Part shown: positions 16,727 to 24,783 of the stretch, piece after piece
Numbering within the stretch: position 1 is the first letter of the stretch
Layout of the letters: the number at the start of each line of letters is the position of its first letter
Origin: Aliiroseovarius sp. S1123
GTDB lineage: Bacteria; Pseudomonadota; Alphaproteobacteria; Rhodobacterales; Rhodobacteraceae
Length of the DNA: 64,000 bases
NCBI RefSeq assembly: GCF_023015885.1
Contig: NZ_JALKBE010000002.1
Location: 372,001 to 436,000, forward strand
Direction: 5' to 3'
The notes under the pieces: model-generated
Database searches by the model: none
The model's input: the letters and a program-made list of their open reading frames with translations, nothing else
What the model was told of the DNA's origin: nothing
Made by a program: the position numbers and the translations under genes

Positions 16727-16795
16727 CAGAGCTCCTTTCGATTTGGTCCAGAAGACGGGTCAATTCACGACCTGTCGAGCTTATTTGCGACCAAA

Positions 16796-18148
16796 CTAAA
16801 GCGGCAGGACCAGTTCCACCTTCAATCCGCCCAGATCTGCGCTTTCTCCCAAGCGGAGATGCCCACCATGCCCGCGCGCAATGTCGCTGGCAATGGCAAG
16901 CCCCAGACCAACACCCGAGCCGTTGTTCTGATTTCTGGATTTGTCTAAGCGCGCAAACGGCTTCAACGCTTCTTCGCGATCGTCAACAGCAATGCCCGGC
17001 CCGTCATCTTCGATCACGAACCGCAAATCGCCCCGCCCCTGCAACAGGGACAAGCGCGCGCGCGATCCGTACCTTGTCGCGTTGCCCAGCAGATTGTCCA
17101 ACGCCCGCTCTAACGAGGCACGCCTCAGGGGGCGTTCGCCGGGATCGGCTACCTCGCCCAGCGTTACGTTCATGCCTGCACGCTGCGCGTTCTCGGCTAG
17201 GTGATGTACAAACTCGACCGGATCGACCGGCTCGGGCGCATCTTCCAACGCATCGGCCTGCGCGAAACCCAGAAACCCGTCGACCAGACGTTCCATGTCA
17301 TCCACATCGCGCTGAAGATCGTCACGTGCGTCGTCCTCGATCATCGACAGCCCCAGACGCAACCGCGTCAGCGGCGTCCGCAAATCGTGGCTGACGCCCG
17401 ACAACATCAAGGTGCGTTGCTCGATCTGGCGGTCAATGCGCGAACGCATGTCCAGAAAAGCCTTACCCGCCGCCCGTACCTCGGTCGCACCTGCCAAACG
17501 ATAGGGCAGCACCTGCCCTTTCCCGAAGGCTTCGGCAGCACGCGCCAAGCGGCGAATGGGGCGGAGTTGATTGCGCAGGAAAAGGTAAGCAATCAAGGTC
17601 ATCAAGAACCCCGTGACCACCATCAGCACCAGCAATTGGTGCGGATTCGTTGCCGAAACGCGGTCCCGGTCCAGCACTACGCGGAGAACGCCATGATTGG
17701 TCGCAATCGCCATTGTCACTAAAGACCGGTCCGTTTCCAGATCGACCCCAATCAGATCGGACAGCCCCCTCTTTAACGTGCGCTCGACCCGAGAGCCTGT
17801 GAAATCCGCAAGCCGTCGCTGCGTGGGCAAAGGCTCGGCGGGCAATGCGACTCGCGTGTCCAGCGGATTGGCAATACCCCGTGCCGCGACAAGCGCCTCT
17901 TCCACTGTCGAAGACGCATTGACTTGGCTGACAATCAACGACACCTCGGCCACCACTGCTTCGGTCATCTGGACGGTAATCCGGTTGAAATGTCGCTGAA
18001 TGAATACGACCGACACCACCAATTGCAGCGCTACGATCGGCACGATCAGAATCAAAGCCGCCCGCCCGTAAAGCCCGCGCGGCATGAATTGTTTCAGCCA
18101 TGCGAAATCACGCCAGTTGGCGCCTTGAGGGCGGTTCGTCTGCGACAT
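16796..18148 (-). CDS. EnvZ-like sensor histidine kinase without adjacent regulator
   Basis: A 450-residue membrane histidine kinase with a transmembrane helix near 27-50, a periplasmic region to about 170 and a second helix near 173-195. A HAMP domain (about 195-245) is followed by HisKA with H254 in LSGVSHDLRTPLTRLRLGL. The ATPase domain has N box LDNLLGNATRYG and G boxes DDGPGI and GVGLGLAI. The DHp motif matches the EnvZ/OmpR-type subfamily. Neither neighbour encodes a response regulator, which is unusual for this type. Confidence 0.9.
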   Translation of the reverse strand: MSQTNRPQGANWRDFAWLKQFMPRGLYGRAALILIVPIVALQLVVSVVFIQRHFNRITVQMTEAVVAEVSLIVSQVNASSTVEEALVAARGIANPLDTRVALPAEPLPTQRRLADFTGSRVERTLKRGLSDLIGVDLETDRSLVTMAIATNHGVLRVVLDRDRVSATNPHQLLVLMVVTGFLMTLIAYLFLRNQLRPIRRLARAAEAFGKGQVLPYRLAGATEVRAAGKAFLDMRSRIDRQIEQRTLMLSGVSHDLRTPLTRLRLGLSMIEDDARDDLQRDVDDMERLVDGFLGFAQADALEDAPEPVDPVEFVHHLAENAQRAGMNVTLGEVADPGERPLRRASLERALDNLLGNATRYGSRARLSLLQGRGDLRFVIEDDGPGIAVDDREEALKPFARLDKSRNQNNGSGVGLGLAIASDIARGHGGHLRLGESADLGGLKVELVLPL

Positions 18149-18232
18149 GGCCCGACCCTATGACGCGGCGACGCGCTTGCCAAGCGGCGGGTGCAGCGTC
18201 AGGAAGGTGAAAACACCAAGAAAGGACAGCTG

Positions 18233-19159
18233 ATGGTATCCGAGCCGAAAGATCGCCCCGCCGCAGGTATCATGCAGCAGCTAGAGCCCGGCATTCGCCG
18301 GATCATCGCCCCCAATCCCTCGCCCATGACATATTGGGGAACGAACACCTTCGTGCTGGGTGAAGGCGATGTGGCCGTGATCGATCCCGGGCCCGCGGAC
18401 GCCACGCATATGCAAGCCATTCTGGATGGCTTAGCGCCTGGCGAACGGATCTCACAGATCCTCGTAACCCATGCGCATTTGGACCACTCCCCTTTGGCCC
18501 GCTCTTTGTCCGAGTCAACAGGCGCGCCGATTCTGGCCTTTGGCGACGCAATGGCAGGCCGCAGCGCGGTCATGCACGATCTTGTCGCGCGGGGCCTGTC
18601 GTCCGGCGGCGAAGGCGTAGATGCCAGCTTTACTTGTGACATTACCCTCTCGGACGGCGAGGTATTCACGGCTGGCGGGCTGCAGATCGAGACAATCTGG
18701 ACCCCCGGCCACTTCGCCAATCACATCAGCTTTGCAGTGCAAGACATTGTATTTACTGGTGATCATATCATGGAGTGGGCCAGCTCTCTGGTCTCGCCAC
18801 CGGATGGTGACCTGACCGCATTCATGGCCTCCTGTCGCAAGCTCGCAGCACGCCAAGACCGCGTCTTCTACCCCGCTCATGGCGACAGAATCGACGCCCC
18901 CGCCGCGCGACTAAGCTGGCTGATCAACCACCGCCTGACCCGCGAGGCCGAGATCTTGGCCACCCTAACCCGTCTGGAAAACGCAACCATCTCCGCCCTG
19001 ACCCGCGAAATCTATACCGAAACCCCTGCAGCGCTGATCCCCGCCGCGGAACGCAATGTCTTTGCCCACTTGATCGATCTCGCCACCCGCGAAATCGTCA
19101 CCGCGACTCCACAATTAGAGGCCAATGCAATTTTTCGGATGAAGGGTGAAAAAATTTAA
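18233..19159 (+). CDS. MBL-fold metallohydrolase (LACTB2-like)
   Basis: A 308-residue metallo-beta-lactamase-fold hydrolase. The binuclear metal motif THAHLDHSP is visible near residue 90, followed by TPGHFANHISF, FTGDHIMEWASSL and the C-terminal HGDRI. The C-terminal helical extension (LINHRLTREAEILATL...) is typical of LACTB2-like members, some of which are endoribonucleases. The ATG at 18233 follows AAAGGACAG; an in-frame GTG at 18191 is less likely. The substrate is not predictable. Confidence 0.9.
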   Translation: MVSEPKDRPAAGIMQQLEPGIRRIIAPNPSPMTYWGTNTFVLGEGDVAVIDPGPADATHMQAILDGLAPGERISQILVTHAHLDHSPLARSLSESTGAPILAFGDAMAGRSAVMHDLVARGLSSGGEGVDASFTCDITLSDGEVFTAGGLQIETIWTPGHFANHISFAVQDIVFTGDHIMEWASSLVSPPDGDLTAFMASCRKLAARQDRVFYPAHGDRIDAPAARLSWLINHRLTREAEILATLTRLENATISALTREIYTETPAALIPAAERNVFAHLIDLATREIVTATPQLEANAIFRMKGEKI

Positions 19160-19168
19160 TTTCGCCTC

Positions 19169-19197
19169 TTGCGGCCCGGAATCGCGCTGGCTATAAG
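19169..19197 (+). promoter_or_regulatory. Promoter of tRNA-Asn
   Basis: TTGCGG and TATAAG are separated by exactly 17 bases and end 10 bases before the tRNA 5' end, a typical stable-RNA promoter layout. Confidence 0.7.
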
Positions 19198-19207
19198 CCC
19201 CCCATGT

Positions 19208-19282
19208 TCCGGCGTAGCTCAGCGGTAGAGCAGTTGACTGTTAATCAATTGGTCGTAGGTTCGATCCCTACCGCCGGAGCCA
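19208..19282 (+). tRNA. tRNA-Asn (GTT)
   Basis: Seventy-five bases with acceptor TCCGGCG/CGCCGGA, D stem GCTC/GAGC, anticodon stem GTTGA/TCAAT around CTGTTAA (anticodon GTT), T stem GTAGG/CCTAC, discriminator G and encoded CCA. It is directly followed by a terminator and by a small AT-richer patch. Confidence 0.97.
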
Positions 19283-19292
19283 AAGAATTCAA

Positions 19293-19325
19293 GGGCTTAG
19301 AGGTTTAACCCTCTAGGCCCTTTTT
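19293..19325 (+). terminator. Rho-independent terminator of tRNA-Asn
   Basis: GGGCTTAGAGG pairs with CCTCTAGGCCC (one G-U) across a 6-base loop and is followed by TTTTTCTTT, ten bases after the tRNA. Confidence 0.93.
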
Positions 19326-19445
19326 CTTTCGGGGAGCGCCGGGGGAACAATCCAAAGAGATTAGAGCACTGCGGCATTCAACTTGGGCTTGCAAGTTGGC
19401 CGAGCCTCGGCGCATGTTTGGCATGATTGTTTGAGGAGCTTACAC

Positions 19446-19667
19446 ATGTCTAAAACTAGCGATCATATTGAACGCCTTCAAAAAATGCGAGCGCAGCAGG
19501 TTGAAGAACGTCGCGCCGTCAGCCTCAAGTACGAAGAGGCAGCTAAATCGTTTGAAGTCATTGAAAAGATATCTGAAATTCAGTCACGAATCGATGCGCT
19601 TGATCGGGCCATCGCAGACGAAAAAAACGCGCCGAAAGAATCTAGAAGCTGGGTAGGAGCGGTCTAA
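19446..19667 (+). CDS. Small coiled-coil protein, unknown
   Basis: A 73-residue protein that is almost entirely charged helix (SDHIERLQKMRAQQVEERRA, then EEAAKSFEVIEKISEIQSRI), with heptad-like spacing of I, L, V and A, so probably a coiled coil. No family recognised. GAGGAG nine bases before the ATG supports translation from 19446. Codons are AT-richer than the surrounding genes, suggesting recent acquisition beside the tRNA-Asn gene. Confidence 0.65.
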   Translation: MSKTSDHIERLQKMRAQQVEERRAVSLKYEEAAKSFEVIEKISEIQSRIDALDRAIADEKNAPKESRSWVGAV

Positions 19668-19728
19668 ACTAATTGGCTCGTTTGATCATTTGCCCGCATA
19701 AGTACGGGAATCTTTGAAGGATTTTTTA

Positions 19729-20040
19729 ATGCGCTCTCTATTCTTTACACCTATCCTGATTGTTGCTGGATGCATGACGACCGACCCAAACGGGTACGTA
19801 GACTTGCTAAAGGGCAGCGGCTCAATGCAAACCAGTGCTAGCGGGCAGCAGTCTTTTCGATATGCAATTTCAGCTAACGCTTACAAAGACTTGCTTGACA
19901 ACGAGAGCGACCTAAAGGCTCAGCACACCTTCCTTATTGAAAGCTGGCTCGGTGACAATGGCTACTGCCCGCGCGGTTACACAATCGCTAACAAGTCAAT
20001 TCAGGACGGTATCTATCTGTATACAGGCAACTGCCGATAA
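19729..20040 (+). CDS. Small predicted lipoprotein, unknown
   Basis: A 103-residue protein with a short lipoprotein signal (RSLFFTPILIVAGC, lipobox VAGC, lipidated cysteine near residue 15). Two later cysteines (NGYCPRGYT and TGNCR at the C-terminus) could form a disulfide outside the inner membrane. GAAGGA eight bases before the ATG at 19729 selects this start over a TTG five codons earlier. No family recognised. AT-richer than its neighbours, like the coiled-coil gene upstream. Confidence 0.7.
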   Translation: MRSLFFTPILIVAGCMTTDPNGYVDLLKGSGSMQTSASGQQSFRYAISANAYKDLLDNESDLKAQHTFLIESWLGDNGYCPRGYTIANKSIQDGIYLYTGNCR

Positions 20041-20207
20041 CTGCTCACCCATCCCAATCAACCAGCGCCAATGCCTACATCGCCTCCACGCTCACTTTTA
20101 TCCAATGTAGACACGGCATCCGCAGCATGCACATAGTTGCGTATGCCCCGTGACACTGTGAATTGATACCCGACGTCTTCGCATTCAGAAGAGCCTCTGC
20201 ACCCGAT

Positions 20208-21899
20208 ATGCCCCTATCCCCCCGTCATCTTGTCGCATTTCTTGCCGCAGCCCTATGCCTCACCCTCTTCCTTGCGGCCGGATTTTCCGATGGTGCAAGC
20301 GCGAGTTTCAACCATACTTGGGCGGCCGAGTTTGGCAGCGCGTTAAGTCTCTCCGACCTCTATCCAAAGCACCTTCCCGGTTTGTGGAGCGGGCTTGGCG
20401 GGTATGATTTCTTCTTTTATGGCCCCTTGCCCTTCTGGGTGGCTGGCGGGCTGATTGCCCCCCTCTGCCCCAGTTGCGCCACGGGGACCGAGATCGTTCT
20501 GACGGCGGCGGCCTTCTGGTTCCTCAGCGGCGCCACGTTTTTCCTGTTCGCACGCCGATATTTCAGCACCAAGATCGCGCTTCTTGGTAGCTTCGTGTAC
20601 CTGTTTCTGCCCTATCACCTATGGATAGATTGGTTCCTACGCCAGGCCATTGGAGAGTTCGCGGGCTTCGCCTTCCTGCCTCTGATTGCATTTGGCGTCG
20701 ATTCTGTTCGATGCCAGCAGAAGTACGGTTGGACGCTGGCGATCGGGGTGGCCGGGCTTGTGCTGTGCCACCTGCCGACAATGCTGCTTGCCGCACATGT
20801 TTTTGCGATCATCCTGATCGCCGTTGCCGTCCAGAAATGGCGCAGAAACCAACCGTTTATACCCTTTCTGGCATCAGTCGTCGGATGGGTGTTCTTGGGC
20901 ATTCTGATGACCAGTTTCTACTGGTTACCGGCGCTTGCCCTGTTGGAAAGCGTCTCGCCTAACATATTGTTTTCAGATTTTTTCGAGGCAAAAAACTGGC
21001 TTTGGGGCACTGCGTCGGGCACACCGCAACCTCAAACATCGATCGTGATGCTCAGCGCATTTCTGGTCACCCTTCCAACTGTGGCGCTGTCCCTCTTCTA
21101 TGCACGCGGCAGTGTACTTGTCTGGATCGCCCCTTCCGTGTTCTTCGTCGTGCTCATGAACTCCAACCTGTCGGAACCCATCTGGAGCACCTGGATCATC
21201 CAGAAGGTTCAATTTCCATGGCGTTTGTTGGTGTTCAGTGACTTCGCAGCGGGCGTCGCGGTTATGGCCCTGCTTGCCGCGCTCGCACCGCACAACCGTA
21301 CCCGAGTGGCAATCATCCTGGTCGTCGCCGCCTTGGCACCACTTTTCAAAGTCATGCTTCCATCGGCGGGCGCAATCATGACTCCCTTTGATGAAACCAG
21401 CTTACCCCGAGGCGCCATTGAATATCTGAGTCCAGAGACAAATGCCGCGCTCGAAAAGAGATACGGCATCGAACTGTCCCACACGAAGCACATTTTGATG
21501 GTCCCCAAGATGTTGGAAATCGTCGTGAATGAGGTTCACAGTCAGCTTCCCGACGGGATTGCAATTGACAGTGCGCCGCGCGCATACACGATCGCAAATG
21601 CACCAGATCAGCAAAATCTGGTGCTTCCGATCCAATATTGGCAGTTCTGGACAGCGCAGCTTGACGACGGCACCCCGCTTCAGCTGACCGCACATCCCGA
21701 TTACGGTGTCATCGAAGTTCTGTCCCCGGACGAGGGGTTCAACGGACAAACAATCCACCTGACCCTGCCCTATCACATCAGCGAAAAGATCGGCTTAATA
21801 CTGGCGCTTTTGTCCGTCGCTGCGTTCGCCTATCTGATCGGCACGGTGCGCAGGCGACAAAAACCGGATCCGGATGACGTCCTACAACACATCCAGTGA
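20208..21899 (+). CDS. GT-C-like polytopic membrane protein (6-pyruvoyl-tetrahydropterin-synthase-related membrane family)
   Basis: A 563-residue inner membrane protein with about ten hydrophobic helices in the first 370 residues, a soluble C-terminal domain of about 130 residues and a last helix near 530-550. The first external loop (FNHTWAAEFGSALSLSDLYP, then GLGGYDFFFYGPLPFW) and the FLPYHLWIDWFLRQAIGEF segment resemble GT-C fold lipid-linked-sugar glycosyltransferases and the large membrane family misnamed after pyruvoyl-tetrahydropterin synthase. Activity is unknown. The start at 20208 is uncertain; a TTG 45 bases upstream is in frame. Its 3' end overlaps the convergent Lrp gene by 18 bases. 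Confidence 0.75.
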   Translation: MPLSPRHLVAFLAAALCLTLFLAAGFSDGASASFNHTWAAEFGSALSLSDLYPKHLPGLWSGLGGYDFFFYGPLPFWVAGGLIAPLCPSCATGTEIVLTAAAFWFLSGATFFLFARRYFSTKIALLGSFVYLFLPYHLWIDWFLRQAIGEFAGFAFLPLIAFGVDSVRCQQKYGWTLAIGVAGLVLCHLPTMLLAAHVFAIILIAVAVQKWRRNQPFIPFLASVVGWVFLGILMTSFYWLPALALLESVSPNILFSDFFEAKNWLWGTASGTPQPQTSIVMLSAFLVTLPTVALSLFYARGSVLVWIAPSVFFVVLMNSNLSEPIWSTWIIQKVQFPWRLLVFSDFAAGVAVMALLAALAPHNRTRVAIILVVAALAPLFKVMLPSAGAIMTPFDETSLPRGAIEYLSPETNAALEKRYGIELSHTKHILMVPKMLEIVVNEVHSQLPDGIAIDSAPRAYTIANAPDQQNLVLPIQYWQFWTAQLDDGTPLQLTAHPDYGVIEVLSPDEGFNGQTIHLTLPYHISEKIGLILALLSVAAFAYLIGTVRRRQKPDPDDVLQHIQ

Positions 21900-22331
21900 G
21901 CGCTTCACCCGGTCCATGACAATTGACGTTTTGAACCGGCTGATGTTGGACGCGTCAAAGAAGTGTTCTTGCGTGAAAGCCTCGTATTCTTTGATATCGC
22001 GCACGGACAGGATCAGCAGGAAATCGGCCTCGCCCGTGGTGTAATAGCATTGTTGCACAGACGGCGCTGTGCGCATCTTCTTCTTGAACTCCTCAAGCTG
22101 CTGGCGATTCTCGCGCTCGAGTATGACCTCGACGATGACGGTCAAATCCCGGTCAAGTTTCTTTGGTGAAAGCACAGCGATTTCGCGCTCGATCACACCG
22201 GTTTCTTTCAGCTTTTTCAAACGCTTCTGAACGGCCGCGGGGGACAGGCCGACGCGTTCGCTAAGGGTTTCGGCGGTCAGGCGAGCATTCTCTTGCACCA
22301 GCCGCAATATGTGCAGGTCTTTATCATCCAT
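21882..22331 (-). CDS. Lrp/AsnC-family transcriptional regulator
   Basis: A 149-residue regulator with an N-terminal helix-turn-helix (MDDKDLHILRLVQENARLTA...SERVGLSPAAVQKRLKKL) and a C-terminal RAM/AsnC effector domain (about 65-145). It is divergent from the M20-DpaL-M24-racemase operon with a 122-base shared promoter region, so it probably controls that operon by sensing a pathway amino acid. Related Lrp proteins (AsnC/DoeX) accompany ectoine catabolism operons. Start chosen at the family MDDKD. Confidence 0.92.
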   Translation of the reverse strand: MDDKDLHILRLVQENARLTAETLSERVGLSPAAVQKRLKKLKETGVIEREIAVLSPKKLDRDLTVIVEVILERENRQQLEEFKKKMRTAPSVQQCYYTTGEADFLLILSVRDIKEYEAFTQEHFFDASNISRFKTSIVMDRVKRSLDVL

Positions 22332-22453
22332 GATCTGAAAATCGTCGCAAATGACTTTTCTTGCAATCAATTTCAGATAGCTTTTGAAAAACTAAGACGT
22401 ACACAGTCCTTACTGACCCGCTAGGATACCCTCAAGAAGATCAGGAGGGTGGC

Positions 22454-23587
22454 GTGGATCACTTGACCGAAATGCGGCGACAGTTTCACCGCCGACCAGA
22501 ATTGGGCTTTCAGGAAGACAACACAAAGGCGCTGGTGGCAGACCACCTGCGTGGCCTCGGGATCGAGGTGCACGAAGGCGTGGGGGTCGTAGGTGTTTTA
22601 CGCAAGGGCAATGGTAACCGTGCCATTGGTTTGCGCGCGGATATGGATGCGCTTCCGATTGTGGAAAAATCCACCCATGACTACCCGTCCGAGACCCCCG
22701 GCGTGATGCATGCCTGTGGCCATGACGGGCACATGACGATGTTGCTGGGGGCGGCCGAAATGCTGGCGAAGGATGCCGCGTTCGATGGCACAGTTGTCTT
22801 CCTGTTCCAACCGAACGAAGAGCACGGGCTGGGCGCGCAAGCGATGATTGACGAGGGCGTGCTGACGCGGTTCCCCGTGGACGAGGTCTATGCCATTCAC
22901 AACCTGCCGGGTGCACCATTGGGTCAGGTCTCGACCCGGCCCGGTCTGATTTGCAGCAGCGAAAGCCTGTTCGAGATCACCGTGCATGGTCGGGGCGGCC
23001 ATGCTTCGATGCCTCAGGTCGGCGTGGATGCGATCACTGTCGGGGCCGAGTTGGTCACGGCCCTGCAAACCATTGTCGCCCGCAAGTTGGCTCCGGGCGC
23101 GGGTGTTGTGGTCTCAGTGACCGAGTTCGTGACCGACGGGCAGCGCAACGTGTTGCCGGGACAAGCCGTGCTGAAAGGCGACGTGCGCGCCCGCGCGCCC
23201 GAGGATCGTCTGGCCGTCGAGCGCTTCATGCGTCAGATCACCGATGGCGTCACCGCAGCGCATGGGGTGACGGCCACGGTTCAGTTCAAAACCGAGTTCA
23301 TCGAGACCATTAATGCCGATGGCCCGACTCAGGCCGTTTGTCGTGCGGCCTCTGCTGCCGGGTGCGACGTCATCCCTGACCGCCAACCGATGAGCTTTTC
23401 CGAGGATTTCGCCCATTTCGCCGCGGCGGCACCCGGCTGCTTCCTGCTTTTGGGCAACGGCACCGAGGGCGCACATGGCAAACCCCTGCATGCCTCCGAC
23501 TTTGACTTCAACGACGCGCTTTTGCCCATCGGGGCCGCGTTCTGGACCCACCTTGTGCAGGACCGCCTGCCCCTTCGAAAGGACTGA
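22454..23587 (+). CDS. M20-family amidohydrolase (aminoacylase-like)
   Basis: A 377-residue zinc amidohydrolase of the M20D aminoacylase/hippurate hydrolase group, removing an acyl or similar group from an amino nitrogen. Metal and catalytic residues are visible in GLRADMDALPI, MHACGHDGHMTMLLG and FLFQPNEEHGLGA, with SFSEDFAHF near the C-terminus and the lid domain around 180-290. Translation begins at GTG 22454, five bases after AGGAGG. It is first in a four-gene operon with a diaminopropionate ammonia-lyase starting 2 bases later, so an N-acyl diamino acid is a reasonable substrate guess. Confidence 0.93.
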   Translation: MDHLTEMRRQFHRRPELGFQEDNTKALVADHLRGLGIEVHEGVGVVGVLRKGNGNRAIGLRADMDALPIVEKSTHDYPSETPGVMHACGHDGHMTMLLGAAEMLAKDAAFDGTVVFLFQPNEEHGLGAQAMIDEGVLTRFPVDEVYAIHNLPGAPLGQVSTRPGLICSSESLFEITVHGRGGHASMPQVGVDAITVGAELVTALQTIVARKLAPGAGVVVSVTEFVTDGQRNVLPGQAVLKGDVRARAPEDRLAVERFMRQITDGVTAAHGVTATVQFKTEFIETINADGPTQAVCRAASAAGCDVIPDRQPMSFSEDFAHFAAAAPGCFLLLGNGTEGAHGKPLHASDFDFNDALLPIGAAFWTHLVQDRLPLRKD

Positions 23588-23589
23588 TC

Positions 23590-24783
23590 ATGAAGGATAT
23601 TTTCAGCACGGCGCCCCTGCACCACACGGCAGGATCCCCTGCACCGTCAAAGGCTGCGTTCACCGTTCTGTCCGAACAGGATTTCGCAAACGCCTGCGCC
23701 GAGATCATGGCATGGGACGGGTATGAAGCCACGCCGCTGGTGTCTCTGGCCGGGTTGGCCGAGCAGCTGGGCATTGGGCGGATCGACTATAAACACGAAG
23801 GCCCGCGGTTTGGGCTGGGCAGCTTCAAGGCGCTTGGTGGATCCTACGCCGCACTTCGCGTGTTGCAGCGCGAGTTGAGCGCACAATTGGGCCGAGACGT
23901 GAGCTTGGAAGAGATCCGCAACGGCAACCACCGTGACGCCTGCGCCAAGATAACGCTGGTGTCGGCCACCGATGGCAATCACGGCAGGTCTTTGGCGTGG
24001 GGCTGTCAACGGTTCGGCGCGCCTTGCCGCATCTATATCCACGCCGAGGTCAGCGAAGGCCGCGCTGAGGCGATGCGCGACTTGGGCGCGGACGTGATCC
24101 GCATCGACGGTGACTATGACGCCTCCGTCGTTCTGGCGAAAACCGAAGCCGAGGAAAACGGCTGGTTCGTCGTGTCTGATACCTCGTGGGAGGGCTATAC
24201 CGAGCCGCCACGCGACGTGATGGCCGGCTATGGCGTCATGACCCGCGAGATCTGTGAGACACTGGAAGACGCGCCAACCCATGTCTTCCTGCAGGGCGGC
24301 GTTGGCGGCCTTGCGGCGTCGGTCGCGGCAGGCTTGCGGCAGTTCTACAAGGATGCCTCGCCCCGCGTGGTCATCGTGGAACCTGATCTGGCGGCCTGCT
24401 TGTTTGACAGTGCAAAAGCGGGCAAGGCCACCACATTTGCCATCGCCGAAGAAACCATCATGGCAGGGCTGTCCTGCGGTGAGCCTTCGGAAATGGCGTG
24501 GGAAATCCTGTCGGAAGAGGCCTCGGATTTCCTAACCATTCCCGACAGCATCGTCGCGCCCACCGTGCGCCTATTGGCCAACGGGGAAACCGGGGATGAG
24601 GTCGTCGAGGCCGGAGAAAGCGCTGTGGCCGGGCTGGCCGCCGTGATCGCGGCCCGTCAGGATTCGGAGCTGTCCAACACACTGGGGCTGGACGCAACCT
24701 CGCGCGTCTTACTGATCGGATCGGAAGGCGTGACCGATCCGGCGATCTTTGACGCGATCATGGCCGGGGCAGACCATGTCTAA
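23590..24783 (+). CDS. dpaL: Diaminopropionate ammonia-lyase
   Basis: A 397-residue fold-type II PLP enzyme. The PLP lysine lies in the family motif FGLGSFKALGGSYA near residue 80. SATDGNHGRSLAW binds the cofactor phosphate/substrate side, and LQGGVGGLAASVA is the glycine loop. Length and motifs fit DpaL/YgeX, which converts 2,3-diaminopropionate to pyruvate and two ammonia, rather than the shorter EutB of hydroxyectoine pathways. It starts 2 bases after the M20 gene and overlaps the M24 gene by 8 bases. Confidence 0.9.
   Translation: MKDIFSTAPLHHTAGSPAPSKAAFTVLSEQDFANACAEIMAWDGYEATPLVSLAGLAEQLGIGRIDYKHEGPRFGLGSFKALGGSYAALRVLQRELSAQLGRDVSLEEIRNGNHRDACAKITLVSATDGNHGRSLAWGCQRFGAPCRIYIHAEVSEGRAEAMRDLGADVIRIDGDYDASVVLAKTEAEENGWFVVSDTSWEGYTEPPRDVMAGYGVMTREICETLEDAPTHVFLQGGVGGLAASVAAGLRQFYKDASPRVVIVEPDLAACLFDSAKAGKATTFAIAEETIMAGLSCGEPSEMAWEILSEEASDFLTIPDSIVAPTVRLLANGETGDEVVEAGESAVAGLAAVIAARQDSELSNTLGLDATSRVLLIGSEGVTDPAIFDAIMAGADHV

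Noticed and set aside
19208-22000. Attachment-site duplication of the tRNA-Asn 3' end
   Set aside because: I looked for a downstream copy of the CCTACCGCCGGAGCCA segment and saw none, and there is no integrase gene, so an att site is not claimed.
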